64,000 nucleotides of DNA from Zoogloeaceae bacterium (GTDB taxonomy: Bacteria; Pseudomonadota; Gammaproteobacteria; Burkholderiales; Rhodocyclaceae), in assembly GCA_024235595.1 (NCBI GenBank), contig JACKMC010000001.1, forward strand, positions 558,001 through 622,000. Reading direction: 5' to 3'. The stretch's first letter is position 1; every line of letters starts with the position of its first letter. Below are positions 1-8,781 of the stretch, in pieces. A program made the position numbers and the translations under genes. Below the pieces are notes generated by a model, which was given only the letters and a program-made list of their open reading frames with translations, did no database searches and was not told where the DNA came from.

Positions 1-111
1 GAAGGCCGCGTTGGCGTATGTGATCAGGCCCTTCAGATCGGTCTTGGTGACGATGGGGTGCCCCGGCTTCAGGTGGCGTTCGACCTGGCTGACTGGCAGG
101 TTGATCTTCAT
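1..111 (-). CDS. PAS-domain chemotaxis receptor, N-terminus only (partial)
   Basis: The first 37 codons of a minus-strand gene that leaves the window at base 1. The peptide begins MKINLPVSQVER and continues with VTKTDLKGLITYANAAF, the opening of a PAS sensor domain as found at the N-terminus of Aer-like methyl-accepting chemotaxis proteins, which sense redox or energy state through a bound flavin. A GGAG-type ribosome binding site lies about 8 bases before the ATG. The rest of the protein is not visible, so a PAS-containing histidine kinase or cyclase is also possible. Confidence 0.6.
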   Translation of the reverse strand, partial: MKINLPVSQVERHLKPGHPIVTKTDLKGLITYANAAF

Positions 112-219
112 TGCGGGCTCTCCACTGACGAAAGGCGGAGACGCGCGCCTGCACATCCCCTGAGACGTCGTTTACGGCCCGCGCCGTCGCGGCTTGAGGG
201 CGCTCGAGGCCGCCGCCGA

Positions 220-1386
220 TCAGTGTTGCTGCGGCATCCGCCAGCGCAATACCAGCAGCGCCAGGGAGCCGGCCACCACGCCCCAGAAGGCCGAGCCGAT
301 GCCGCCCAGGCTCAGCCCCGAGGCGGTCACCAGGAAGGTGATCAGCGCCGGTTCGCGCTGGGCCTCGTCCTTCATTGCGGTGGCGAGCCCGCCGGCGATG
401 GTGCCGAACAGCGCCAGCCCGGCGATGGCCAATACCAGTTCGCGCGGAAAAGCGGCGAAGAGCGCCCCCACGGTGGCACCGAACACCCCCACCAGCAGGT
501 AGAAAACGCCTGCGAAAACGCTCGCCAGGTAGCGCTTTGCCGGGTCCTCGTGGGCCTCGCGTCCCATGCAGATGGCGGCGGTGATGGCGGCCAGGTTGAG
601 GGCAAAGCAGCCGAACGGGGCGAGCAGCAGGTTCACCGCGCCAGTCCAGCCGATCACCGGTGAAATCGGCACCGAGCCGTAGCCGGCGGCGCGCAGCACC
701 GCGGTGCCGGGCACGTTCTGCGAGCCCATGGTGACGATGAAGAGCGGAATGCCGACGCCCAGCATGGTCTGCAGCTCGAAGGCCGGGGCGGTGAACACCG
801 GGGCGGCGAACTCGAGCCGCAGCGCATCGAAATGCAGCAGGCCCTGGCCTGCCGCCAGCGCGCTGCCCAGCGCCAGCACCAGCACGATGGCGTAGCGCGG
901 CACGAGGCGCCGGGCGGCCAGATAGGCGAGGAACATCGCGAACACCAGGCCGAAGCGCTGGCCCATGGCGACGAACACCTCCATGCCGAAGCGCACCAGC
1001 ACCCCGGCCAGCATCGCCGCCGCGATACCCGGCGGGATGCGATCCATCACCCGCTCGAAGCCGCGGGTCAGCCCGGCGAGCAGGATCAGCAGCGCGCAGA
1101 ACATGAAGGCGCCGACCGCCTCGGCCATCGGCACGCCGGCCAGTGCCGTCACCAGCATCGCCGCGCCCGGCGTCGACCATGCGGTGACCACGGGTGCGCG
1201 GTAACGCAGCGACAGGCCGATGCAGGTCACCCCCATGCCGATGCCCAGCGCCCACATCCAGGAGCTCAGCTGGGCCGGACTGGCTCCCGCGGCAGCGGCG
1301 GCCTGGAAGACGATGGCCGCCGAACTGGTGAAGCCGACCAGTACGGTGACGAAACCGGCCGAGAAGGGGGCGAGGAGTCTGCGCAT
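220..1386 (-). CDS. benE: BenE family benzoate/H+ symporter
   Basis: A 388-residue polytopic inner-membrane protein with 10-12 hydrophobic segments. The family imports benzoate with protons. The segment FIVTMGSQNVPGTAVLRAAG is the characteristic BenE motif, and the length matches the family. The open frame extends further upstream, but the ATG at 1386 begins MRRLLAPFSAGF, directly before the first membrane span, so it is chosen as start. No benzoate-degradation gene is adjacent here; the assignment rests on the family alone and the real substrate may be another aromatic acid. Confidence 0.85.
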   Translation of the reverse strand: MRRLLAPFSAGFVTVLVGFTSSAAIVFQAAAAAGASPAQLSSWMWALGIGMGVTCIGLSLRYRAPVVTAWSTPGAAMLVTALAGVPMAEAVGAFMFCALLILLAGLTRGFERVMDRIPPGIAAAMLAGVLVRFGMEVFVAMGQRFGLVFAMFLAYLAARRLVPRYAIVLVLALGSALAAGQGLLHFDALRLEFAAPVFTAPAFELQTMLGVGIPLFIVTMGSQNVPGTAVLRAAGYGSVPISPVIGWTGAVNLLLAPFGCFALNLAAITAAICMGREAHEDPAKRYLASVFAGVFYLLVGVFGATVGALFAAFPRELVLAIAGLALFGTIAGGLATAMKDEAQREPALITFLVTASGLSLGGIGSAFWGVVAGSLALLVLRWRMPQQH

Positions 1387-1522
1387 GAGCTGTCTGGCGG
1401 GAAAAAAGCAGCAGCATGGTCGCCTCCCGGCCAAGGCGACAGGGACAATTCGAGGTGGGCGCTGCGATACGCCCACGGGTGGGTCCGAGCGCCGGATCCT
1501 ACGCCCGAGGGGTTTCCGGCCG

Positions 1523-2134
1523 TCAGCCCCGTGGCGGTTCCGTGGATACGAAACTCGGCCGCGCCAGCAGGGCTTCGGCGTAGCTCGCCAGTTCAGGGTG
1601 GCGGTGGCGCCAGTCGATGGTCGGCTGGCGCAGGTCGAGGTAGGCCAGCGCGCAGCCGGCCGCCACGTCGCCCAGCGACAGCGCATCGCCGTTCAGTCCG
1701 TCGCGCGCTTCGACGCGGGCCGTCAGCGCGTTCAGGCCCCGCAGGATCTTCTCGCGCTGTCGCGCCAGGCCAGTGTCGCTGCGCTCTTCATCGGGGCGAT
1801 TGGCTTCGAGGAAGGCGGCCACCGCGGCATCGGTGATGCCGTCGGCCAGCGCCTCGGTCTGGCGCACCGGCAAGGCGGCCTTGCGGTCGGCCGGAATCAG
1901 CACCGGCGCAACGCCCAGCAGTTCGAGGTATTCGGCGATCACCGGAGAGTCGAACCATACCCGGCCGTCGCTGGCCACCAGCACCGGGACCTTGCCCAGC
2001 GGGTTGTACTGTGGAACGTGGCTGTCGGCATTCCAGGGAACGTCGACCTCGAGCTGGAAGGGCAGGCCCTTCTCGGCAAGGATCACCCGGATCTTGCGGG
2101 CGTAGGGGCTTGTCAGCGAGGCGATGAGCTTCAT
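1523..2134 (-). CDS. Glutathione S-transferase family protein
   Basis: A 203-residue cytosolic protein with a thioredoxin-like N-terminal domain (TSPYARKIRVILAEKG, then GKVPVLVASDG and FDSPVIAEYLE, which form the glutathione site) and an all-helical C-terminal domain holding the N-cap box LSLGDVAAGCALAYLD. It probably conjugates glutathione to an electrophile or reduces a small substrate; the sequence resembles the YibF-like group. It is separated by 15 bases from the upstream hydrolase gene and is probably co-transcribed with it. The substrate cannot be told from sequence. Confidence 0.85.
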   Translation of the reverse strand: MKLIASLTSPYARKIRVILAEKGLPFQLEVDVPWNADSHVPQYNPLGKVPVLVASDGRVWFDSPVIAEYLELLGVAPVLIPADRKAALPVRQTEALADGITDAAVAAFLEANRPDEERSDTGLARQREKILRGLNALTARVEARDGLNGDALSLGDVAAGCALAYLDLRQPTIDWRHRHPELASYAEALLARPSFVSTEPPRG

Positions 2135-2149
2135 GGTGCGCTCCGATGT

Positions 2150-2797
2150 TCAGAGGGGCTGCCAGCTGCGCAGCACGATGTCGCGGATGATGTTGAGCTT
2201 GCCGTGGAAGAAATGGTCGGCGCCCGGCACCACGATCACCGGCAGGGATTGCGGCCGTGCCCAGTCGAGCACATTGGCGAGGGCCACCGTTTCGTCCAGC
2301 TCGCCATGGATCACCAGGCTGTGCGAGGGCACCGGCTCGGTGGTGTAGCTGCGTGCGCCGGTCACCTCGCCGGCGGCGACGCCGACCAGCACCACATGCC
2401 TGGGCGGGGTGATGGACGCTTCGAGGCGGGCGACGACGCGCGTCTGCACGAAGGCGCCGAAGGAAAAACCGCCGATTCCGATCGGCAGCGAGCCCCAGCG
2501 CGACTGCGCCCACGCCAGCACCGCCAGCAGGTCTTCGGTTTCGGCAATGCCGTGATCGTGCTCGCCCGCGCTCTCGCCGACGCCGCGGAAGTTGGGCCGC
2601 ACCGCGGCATAGCCCAGGTCGCGGAAGGTGCGCGCCAGGGTGTGGGCGATCTTGTTGGTGTTGGCGCCGTGGAAGAGCGGATGAGGGTGGGCCACCACGG
2701 CGATCCCGCGGGCCTTCTCGGGGGCGTCGATGAGCGCTTCGATGGTGCCGTCGGGGCCGTTCAGCAATGCACGTTCGGTGGGCAGGGGGCGTGACAT
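2150..2797 (-). CDS. Alpha/beta hydrolase (dienelactone-hydrolase-like)
   Basis: A 215-residue soluble serine hydrolase. The nucleophile elbow GGFSFG places Ser112; Asp168 in HGELDE and His195 in GADHFF complete the triad. The oxyanion region AHPHPLFHGANTNK is typical of a conserved proteobacterial group of small hydrolases of unknown substrate. It lies 17 bases downstream of the ferredoxin gene and 15 upstream of the GST gene, so these three are probably one operon. The physiological ester or thioester is unknown. Confidence 0.85.
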   Translation of the reverse strand: MSRPLPTERALLNGPDGTIEALIDAPEKARGIAVVAHPHPLFHGANTNKIAHTLARTFRDLGYAAVRPNFRGVGESAGEHDHGIAETEDLLAVLAWAQSRWGSLPIGIGGFSFGAFVQTRVVARLEASITPPRHVVLVGVAAGEVTGARSYTTEPVPSHSLVIHGELDETVALANVLDWARPQSLPVIVVPGADHFFHGKLNIIRDIVLRSWQPL

Positions 2798-2814
2798 GGG
2801 GGTCTCCGGGGCTG

Positions 2815-3126
2815 TTACCGCAGGCGCAGGCGCTCGACGATCTCGCCCTTGCGCAGGTGCCGGTCGATGATCTCGTCGATGTCGTCCTTGTCGACATAGG
2901 TGTACCAGACCTCGTCGGGATAGACCACCAGTACCGGGCCTTCGTCACAGCGGTCGAGACAGCCGGCCTTGTTGATGCGGATGTTGCCCTTGCCCTTGAG
3001 TCCCAGCTTGCCGATGCGGTCCTTGGCATAGGTCTGCATTTCGGTGGCATTGTGGTTGTTGCAACAGGATTCGCCTTCGGCACGCTGATTGGTACAGAAG
3101 AAGACATGGTGCTTGAAGTAGCTCAT
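2815..3126 (-). CDS. Thioredoxin-like [2Fe-2S] ferredoxin
   Basis: A 103-residue protein of the thioredoxin-like (Shethna/NuoE C-terminal type) ferredoxin family. Cys11, Cys21 or Cys22, Cys56 and Cys60 (FFCTNQ, ESCCNN, GCLDRC) are the expected ligands of one [2Fe-2S] cluster. The C-terminal region carries YPDEVWYTYVDKDDIDEII, conserved in this family. It is an electron carrier of unknown partner. It is first of a likely three-gene operon, with a candidate TATAAT box about 30 bases upstream of its ATG. Confidence 0.88.
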   Translation of the reverse strand: MSYFKHHVFFCTNQRAEGESCCNNHNATEMQTYAKDRIGKLGLKGKGNIRINKAGCLDRCDEGPVLVVYPDEVWYTYVDKDDIDEIIDRHLRKGEIVERLRLR

Positions 3127-3153
3127 CGCGATGCTCCGGTTGGGGTGGCAAGG

Positions 3154-3159
3154 ATTATA
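3154..3159 (-). promoter_or_regulatory. Candidate -10 box upstream of the ferredoxin gene
   Basis: Read on the minus strand this is TATAAT, a perfect -10 hexamer in a GC-rich genome, 28 bases before the ATG of the ferredoxin gene. The expected -35 position 17 bases upstream is a poor match, so an activator or a weak promoter is possible. Confidence 0.35.
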
Positions 3160-3168
3160 GGCCAGGCT

Positions 3169-4245
3169 TCATCTGGCTCCGTCGCTGCGCAAGGTGCCTA
3201 GCAGGCCGAGATAGGCGAGCGCGAGAAACGGCCACAGGCTGGCGACGAGCAGCGTGGCGCCGTGAAAATTGAGGAAGTGGCCCTGGTTGAGCAACGGCGC
3301 ATTGACCAGCACATAGGGATTGTCCGGCGCGAGATTGACGAGCGCCGTGGCGACCAGCAAGGCGATGCCCGCCAGTATCTGGGCCAGCAGGCGCGGCAGC
3401 AGCAGCCCCACCCCGAGCAGCGGGATGCCGATCGCGAGGCCCAGTGCGGCTCCCGGGGTGAACCAGTTGAAAGGTTGCCCGGGAACGAAGAAACTGCTTG
3501 CGGCGAGCGTCTTGGCGGCGAGTCCGAGCAGCACCAGCATGCCGATCGACCAGGGGCTGGGCTCGCGCATCATGGCGCGCGCGAGCAGGCCGACGGCCAG
3601 CAAATGACTCGCCGTGATGCCTGCTTCGAGGCGCAGGAACTGAGGCGCGCTGAACGGAAGCGGAGTCGGCAGGGCCAGCAGGTTGCGCAGGTCTCCGCTG
3701 CCGAACAGCAGCGATTCCGGCGCCAGTTGGGTGAACAGCCACAGCGCCAGCAGCATCAGGCCGGTGTCGCCGAGATGCCCTCGCAGGATGCGTCGCATCC
3801 GCCAGCGGTGGAGCCAGCCGCGGCGGTCGAAGAGATCGTGGCCGACGTGGGCGCCGGCCAGCGCCCCGAGCAGCGCACCGAGCGCGTTGCAGCCCAGGTC
3901 GACGTTCGAAGGGACCCGCGTCGGCAGGAAGTTCTGCAGGGTTTCCAGACCGAGGCTGAGCAGCGAGCACAGCAGCACGGTGAGCAGCACGCAGGTCCCG
4001 CGCGCGAGGCGCGAGGGCATCGCCGGCACCATCACGAAGCCCAGCGGCAGGAACCCGAGCACGTTGAGCACCAGGTCGACGCCGCGGTAATAGCGCGGCC
4101 ACGGGGCGCTCAGGAAATCGAGCAGCGGCAGCCCGGTTTCGCGCCAGCCCGAGAAGGGATTCAGGCAGGCATACACCACCAGCAGCGCGTAGGCGATGGA
4201 GAGATGTCGCGGCAGGGCGGTCGTGTAGCGCGGCTGGGTGGACAT
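3169..4245 (-). CDS. VanZ family membrane protein
   Basis: A 358-residue integral membrane protein. Residues roughly 10-130 match the VanZ-like domain: LVLNVLGFLPLGF, a helix ending in LGLETLQNFLPTRVPSNVDLGCNALGALLG, the conserved E-x-x-Q and N-x-x-G pattern. The C-terminal half adds about six further membrane helices and a NWFTPGAALGLAIG segment. The function of VanZ-type domains is poorly known (teicoplanin resistance in enterococci); here it may act in the cell envelope. It runs in the same direction as the ferredoxin operon, starting further upstream. Confidence 0.75.
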   Translation of the reverse strand: MSTQPRYTTALPRHLSIAYALLVVYACLNPFSGWRETGLPLLDFLSAPWPRYYRGVDLVLNVLGFLPLGFVMVPAMPSRLARGTCVLLTVLLCSLLSLGLETLQNFLPTRVPSNVDLGCNALGALLGALAGAHVGHDLFDRRGWLHRWRMRRILRGHLGDTGLMLLALWLFTQLAPESLLFGSGDLRNLLALPTPLPFSAPQFLRLEAGITASHLLAVGLLARAMMREPSPWSIGMLVLLGLAAKTLAASSFFVPGQPFNWFTPGAALGLAIGIPLLGVGLLLPRLLAQILAGIALLVATALVNLAPDNPYVLVNAPLLNQGHFLNFHGATLLVASLWPFLALAYLGLLGTLRSDGAR

Positions 4246-4349
4246 GCTGCTGGCTGGCTGGGTCGAGTCTGGATTCTAACCATGTTCGCTCGCGGCAAGC
4301 GGATCGCTGCCCCGCTGCAGCCGCCGCGCCATGCATCTACAATGTCGCC

Positions 4350-5570
4350 ATGAAGACCCTCTACCCCCTGTTGCTGAGCGCTGCGCTGCTCACCCCCGTG
4401 GCAAGCCCGGCCCTGGCGGCCGACGACTTTTCCGCGTGTCTTGCCGGATTGCGCGGCGATGCCGCTGCCAAGGGCGTGAACGGTGACACCTACTCGCGGT
4501 ATACCAGCGCTCTCGAGCCCGACATGACGGTGATCGAAGCGCTCGACTACCAGCCCGAGTTCCGCTCGCCGATCTGGGATTACCTGGCCGCGCTGGTGGA
4601 TGACGAACGGGTCGCGGACGGCAGGGCAAAGCTCGCGGAGTGGGGCGACACCCTCAGGGCCGTCGAGGCGCGCTACGGTGTCGACCCCGAAACCGTGGTG
4701 GCGGTGTGGGGTGTGGAGAGCAACTACGGGCGCAACTTCGGCAAGCGCCCGCTGGTCACCTCGCTGGCCACGCTGTCCTGCTTCGGCCGCCGGCAAAGCT
4801 ATTTTCGCGGCGAGTTCTTCACCACGCTGAAGATCCTGCAGGAGGGCCATGTCGCGCCGGAGCATCTCAATGGGTCCTGGGCCGGTGCCTTCGGTCATAC
4901 CCAGTTCATGCCTTCGACCTTCATGCGGGTGGCGGTGGACTTCGACGGCGACGGCCGCCGCGACCTGGTCGACAGCGTACCCGATGCGCTGGCCTCGACC
5001 GCCAATTACCTGGTCCGATCGGGCTGGCGCAGCGGCGAGCCGTGGGGCTACGAGGTGAAATTGCCGCAAGGCTTCGACGAAAGCCTCGCCGGGCGCAAGA
5101 AGCGCCGGCCGCTGGCGGAGTGGGTGGCGATGGGGTTGAGCCGCATCGGCGACGAGCCGGTGGCGCCGCACGATGGCCCCGCCGCGCTGTTGCTGCCCGC
5201 CGGTGCGGCAGGCCCGGCCTTCCTGGTGTTCCGCAATTTCGACGCGATCTACAGCTATAACGCGGCCGAGAGCTATGCGCTGGCGATTGCTCACCTGTCC
5301 GACCGGCTCAAGGGGGGCGGCGATTTCGCCACACCCTGGCCGACCGACGATGCAGGTATCTCCCGCGCCGAGCGACGCGAACTGCAGACCTTGCTGCTCG
5401 AGCGTGGCCACGACATCGGCGAGGTGGACGGGATGATCGGAAGTCGCACCCGGGAAGCCATCAAGGCCGAACAGGCGCGGCTGGGCTTCGAGGAAAACGG
5501 TCGCGCGGGACGCAAGATCCTCGATGCGCTGCGCCCGCCCGCGTCCCCAGCGGACGCCGCGCCGCGCTGA
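4350..5570 (+). CDS. Lytic murein transglycosylase, MltB type, with peptidoglycan-binding domain
   Basis: A 406-residue periplasmic enzyme that cleaves the glycan strands of peptidoglycan to give 1,6-anhydro-muropeptides. A signal peptide covers residues 1-23 (cleavage after SPALA). The SLT/MltB domain follows; the catalytic acid is Glu123 in VWGVESNYGR, and GAFGHTQFMPSTF is the conserved substrate-binding segment. Residues about 338-395 form a PG_binding_1 domain (LLLERGHDIGEVDGMIGSRT). There is no lipobox, so it is probably soluble in the periplasm rather than lipid-anchored as in E. coli MltB. Confidence 0.92.
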   Translation: MKTLYPLLLSAALLTPVASPALAADDFSACLAGLRGDAAAKGVNGDTYSRYTSALEPDMTVIEALDYQPEFRSPIWDYLAALVDDERVADGRAKLAEWGDTLRAVEARYGVDPETVVAVWGVESNYGRNFGKRPLVTSLATLSCFGRRQSYFRGEFFTTLKILQEGHVAPEHLNGSWAGAFGHTQFMPSTFMRVAVDFDGDGRRDLVDSVPDALASTANYLVRSGWRSGEPWGYEVKLPQGFDESLAGRKKRRPLAEWVAMGLSRIGDEPVAPHDGPAALLLPAGAAGPAFLVFRNFDAIYSYNAAESYALAIAHLSDRLKGGGDFATPWPTDDAGISRAERRELQTLLLERGHDIGEVDGMIGSRTREAIKAEQARLGFEENGRAGRKILDALRPPASPADAAPR

Positions 5571-5588
5571 CGCCGGTGCGCGGGCGAC

Positions 5589-6233
5589 TCAGCCAAGGGA
5601 CATTCCCTTGCCGCGCCATACTGCGTAGGCGAGCATCGACGGGCAAAGCAGCTCGAGCCCTTCCTCGAGCGCGAGGCAGATCCCTGCGACGAGCTGTGGT
5701 GCCGGCTGCGAGGAAATGCTCTCGAGCCAGCCGGGCAGGGCCTCGAAGAGCTGGCCGAGCAGCAGCGCGCCTGCCGCGACGAGCATCACGCCGATAAGGG
5801 GCTCCCGCCAGGCCCGCCGCCGCCACATCCGCCAGCCTGTTGCCCCGATGCCGTAGCCGAGGCAGGCAAGGGACGCCAGCACCAGTACGCCGCCGAGCAT
5901 GCGGTTGCCGAACGCGACCGAGGGATCGAGGTAGTAGGCGACGGTGAGCAATCGTTTGCCGCTTGGAAACAGCGCAGGCGGCAGGCCGGCCTCGCGCAAG
6001 GCGAGCACGGCAGCCACCACCGCCCAGGCAATGGACAGCAGGGGTGGCCGTCGCCACCACAGCAGCAGCGCCGCGAGCACGAGCCACACCAGTACCGCAA
6101 GCGACTCGACCGGGCCTTCCTCGGAATAAAGCGTGCCGACCGTGCTTGCCGGAAGCAGGGCCGCGCTGAGTGCGAGCGCGGCCATCACCAGGGCGAGGAG
6201 CGAAAAGGGGCGAGGGAGCGAGTACACGAACAT
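5589..6233 (-). CDS. Hypothetical polytopic membrane protein
   Basis: A 214-residue protein starting MFVYSLPRPFSLLALV with five to six predicted membrane helices (residues about 10-30, 40-60, 65-80, 105-125, 145-165). It contains YSEEGPVESLAVLVWL and a loop with LDPSVAFGNRML. No family was recognised. The open frame extends 52 codons further upstream, but that part is Arg-rich and unlike a membrane protein start, so the internal ATG is preferred although its ribosome site is weak. It is convergent with the transglycosylase gene. Confidence 0.55.
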   Translation of the reverse strand: MFVYSLPRPFSLLALVMAALALSAALLPASTVGTLYSEEGPVESLAVLVWLVLAALLLWWRRPPLLSIAWAVVAAVLALREAGLPPALFPSGKRLLTVAYYLDPSVAFGNRMLGGVLVLASLACLGYGIGATGWRMWRRRAWREPLIGVMLVAAGALLLGQLFEALPGWLESISSQPAPQLVAGICLALEEGLELLCPSMLAYAVWRGKGMSLG

Positions 6234-6422
6234 GGCAAGAAGAGGCCGACACCGGGCGCGAATACTACGTCCTGATGGCGTTTCGCGTCTTTTTCCGCGT
6301 TGCCACGACACCCGCTTGCGGGACTTTCGACTGCGGGAAACCTGGGCATGCGCCGCAAGCGTGCTGCGTATTCGTACGCCCCGAGTCACGTTCCCGGCGC
6401 GCGCCTGCCCGGCGAGGCTGTG

Positions 6423-7958
6423 TTACTGCTGCTCCGTGACGACGGTGCCGGGGGCGACGCGCACCGATGGCGTCGGGAAGAGTTCGTCCAGTAGCACCGA
6501 GCGGCCGGTGTCCTGCACCTCGCGGGCATGGCGACGGTGAAGCTCACGTGGTGAGCGCACGCCGCAGGAGTGGGCGATCAGGCCGATCTCGTGGGTGAGG
6601 TTGCGGTGGAAGCTGGCGACCCGCACCGACTTGTCGGCGGGGTCGAGGCCGTATTGCAGGCTCGGATCGTGGGTGGTGATGCCGGTCGGGCAGGTGTTGC
6701 GGTTGCATTGCAGGGCCTGGATGCAGCCCAGCGCGAACATGAAGCCGCGTGCCGTGACTACGACGTCGGCGCCGAGGCACAGTGCCCAGGCCACGTTGCC
6801 GGGCACCATCAGCTTGCCGGAGGCGATCACCCGCACCCGCTCGCGCAGCCCGTATTCGATGAGCTTGTCGACCACCACCGGCAGCGCCTCGCGCAGCGAC
6901 AGGCCGACCATGTCGATGAGTGGCTGCGGGGCCGCACCCGTGCCGCCCTCGGCGCCATCCACGGTGATGAAGTCGGGCGCGGATTCGATGCCGCGGCGAT
7001 TGATTTCGGTCGCCAGCTGATCGAGCCAGCCGCTCTGGCCGATCACCGTCTTGATGCCGACGGGTTTGCCGGTGATCTCGCGCACCCGCGCGATCAGGTC
7101 GAGCAGCTCGGCTTCGGAGTTGATGTCCTTGTGGCGGTTTGGGCTGATCGAATCGTGGCCGACCGGTATGCCGCGGATCTCGGCGATCTCCGGCGTGACC
7201 TTGGCGCCCGGCAGGATGCCGCCCTTGCCGGGCTTGGCGCCCTGGCTGAGCTTGATCTCGATCATCCGCACCTGCGGGTGGGCGGCAACTGCGCGCAGCT
7301 TCTCCTCGGACAGGCGACCGTCGAGCTCGCGCACCCCGTACTTGGCGGTGCCGATCTGGAAAACGATGTCGCAGCCGCCTTCGAGGTGCCAGGGCGAGAG
7401 GCCGCCCTCGCCGGTGTTCATCCAGCAACCTGCCATCTTGGCGCCGCGCGACAGCGCACGTACGGCCGGTTTGGAGATCGCACCGAAGCTCATGCCCGAG
7501 ATATTGACGATGCTCGCGGTGGTGTAGGGCTGGCGGGCGTAAGGGCCGAAGGTCAGCGGCGCGGGCTCGACAGCGTCCTCGTCGAGGGTCGGGTAGGGGC
7601 AGTTGAGAAAGACGATGTTGCCGCGTTCATGGATGTTGCGGGTCGAGCCGAAGGCCACGGTGTTATCGACGTTCTTGGCGGCGCGATAGACCCAAATCCG
7701 CTGGGCGCGGTTGAAGGGCAGCTCCTCGCGGTCCATGGCGAAGAAGTACTGGCGAAAGAACTCGCCGAGGTGCTCGAAGAGGTAGCGAAAACGCCCGATT
7801 ACCGGAAAATTTCGGCGGATGGTCTGTTTGGTCTGGGTGCGGTCGACGACATACATCCACGCCACGGCGAGGATGGCGAGGCCGGCGCACAGGACCAGGA
7901 TGGTCGAGGCGATATCGATGAAACGATGGGTGAAGGTGGAAATCTCGTCCCACAGCAT
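6423..7958 (-). CDS. FMN-binding glutamate-synthase-like protein, membrane anchored
   Basis: A 511-residue protein. A single membrane helix (residues about 15-38, STILVLCAGLAILAVAWMYV) precedes a domain homologous to the central FMN/TIM-barrel domain of glutamate synthase: GMSFGAISKPAVRALSRGA, EIKLSQGAKPGKGG, TVDGAEGGTGAAP. Near the C-terminus CIQALQCNRNTCPTG gives the Cys-x5-Cys-x4-Cys pattern of the [3Fe-4S] cluster. The amidotransferase and NADPH subunits of true glutamate synthase are absent, so this stand-alone form has an unknown oxidoreductase role. It lies 46 bases downstream of the polysaccharide deacetylase gene. Confidence 0.85.
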   Translation of the reverse strand: MLWDEISTFTHRFIDIASTILVLCAGLAILAVAWMYVVDRTQTKQTIRRNFPVIGRFRYLFEHLGEFFRQYFFAMDREELPFNRAQRIWVYRAAKNVDNTVAFGSTRNIHERGNIVFLNCPYPTLDEDAVEPAPLTFGPYARQPYTTASIVNISGMSFGAISKPAVRALSRGAKMAGCWMNTGEGGLSPWHLEGGCDIVFQIGTAKYGVRELDGRLSEEKLRAVAAHPQVRMIEIKLSQGAKPGKGGILPGAKVTPEIAEIRGIPVGHDSISPNRHKDINSEAELLDLIARVREITGKPVGIKTVIGQSGWLDQLATEINRRGIESAPDFITVDGAEGGTGAAPQPLIDMVGLSLREALPVVVDKLIEYGLRERVRVIASGKLMVPGNVAWALCLGADVVVTARGFMFALGCIQALQCNRNTCPTGITTHDPSLQYGLDPADKSVRVASFHRNLTHEIGLIAHSCGVRSPRELHRRHAREVQDTGRSVLLDELFPTPSVRVAPGTVVTEQQ

Positions 7959-8003
7959 GGCGCAGTTCTCCGTCGAGTCGGCGTGGTCGGAAGGCGGACC
8001 CGC

Positions 8004-8780
8004 TCAGGCGCGGGTCAGGGCGTCGGCAAAGGTCTCGCCGCTACGGCGGATCGGCTCGGTCTTGGGGGTGTTCTTCATGTGCAGGCGCCAGAAGTACCCG
8101 AGCAGGTTGTCGCCCCAGGAGATCGCCTTGCGCGGCAGCGTCAGTGGATCGTCGGCCGGGGTGGCGGGCGAACGCACGCAGGTGGTGGCGGAGGCGTAGC
8201 CGGCGTCGGCGACCGCGTCGACGGCGCGGCGGTCATGACTGCCGTAGGGGTAGCAGAAGTGGCGCACCGCTTCGCCGAGCACGTCCTCCAGTGCGGCCTT
8301 CGAGCGGCGCACGTCGTCGCGGATGAGCTCGGTGCTCTGCTGTGCGAGCTTGAGGTGGCCGGCGCCGTGTGATCCGAAGTCGATGCCCAGGCCGCGCAGT
8401 TCGCGAATGCGCTCGGCGCTCATGATCGGCGGGGTGTCGCGTCCGTCGGCGGCGAACCAGCTCGAGGGCTTCCCGAGCAGGTCGGAGATCATGTAGACCA
8501 TGGCCGGAAAGCGATGCCTGTGAAGCACCGGAAAGGCGTATTCGTAGAAGTTCTCGTAGCCGTCGTCGAAGGTCAGCGCCACCGCCTTGTCGGGCACCGC
8601 GGCGTTGCCGCGCAGGCAGTCCAGCACCTGATCCATCGACAATACCGTGTAGCCGAAGCGCGCCAGGTAGGCCATCTGGCTGGCGAAGCGGCGGTGGTCG
8701 CAATAGGTCGAGCGGTGCGCCTTCATCGGCGCGAACTCACCCACCTGATGGTACATGAGGATGTTGATGCCCTTGTTCAT
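8004..8780 (-). CDS. Polysaccharide deacetylase (NodB-type, CE4)
   Basis: A 258-residue protein. The metal-site aspartate is in FDDG (residues 71-74) and the His pair is SHGAGH (His138 and His142); CYPYG is the further conserved motif. CE4 enzymes remove acetyl groups from N-acetylated sugars. No signal peptide is seen, so it may act on a lipid-linked or nascent glycan. The ATG at 8780 follows the stop of the upstream glycosyltransferase by one base, so this is the last gene of a translationally coupled glycan operon. Confidence 0.88.
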   Translation of the reverse strand: MNKGINILMYHQVGEFAPMKAHRSTYCDHRRFASQMAYLARFGYTVLSMDQVLDCLRGNAAVPDKAVALTFDDGYENFYEYAFPVLHRHRFPAMVYMISDLLGKPSSWFAADGRDTPPIMSAERIRELRGLGIDFGSHGAGHLKLAQQSTELIRDDVRRSKAALEDVLGEAVRHFCYPYGSHDRRAVDAVADAGYASATTCVRSPATPADDPLTLPRKAISWGDNLLGYFWRLHMKNTPKTEPIRRSGETFADALTRA

Positions 8781-8781
8781 C

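Noticed and set aside
1440..1522. GC-rich inverted repeats between benE and the GST gene as an insertion element
   Set aside because: Only short imperfect GGGCG/CGCCC arms are visible, with no transposase and no target duplication.
6570..8372. Plus-strand 600-codon frame opposite the FMN glutamate-synthase-like gene and the deacetylase
   Set aside because: It spans two real genes and their gap on the other strand and lacks motifs; typical GC-rich shadow.
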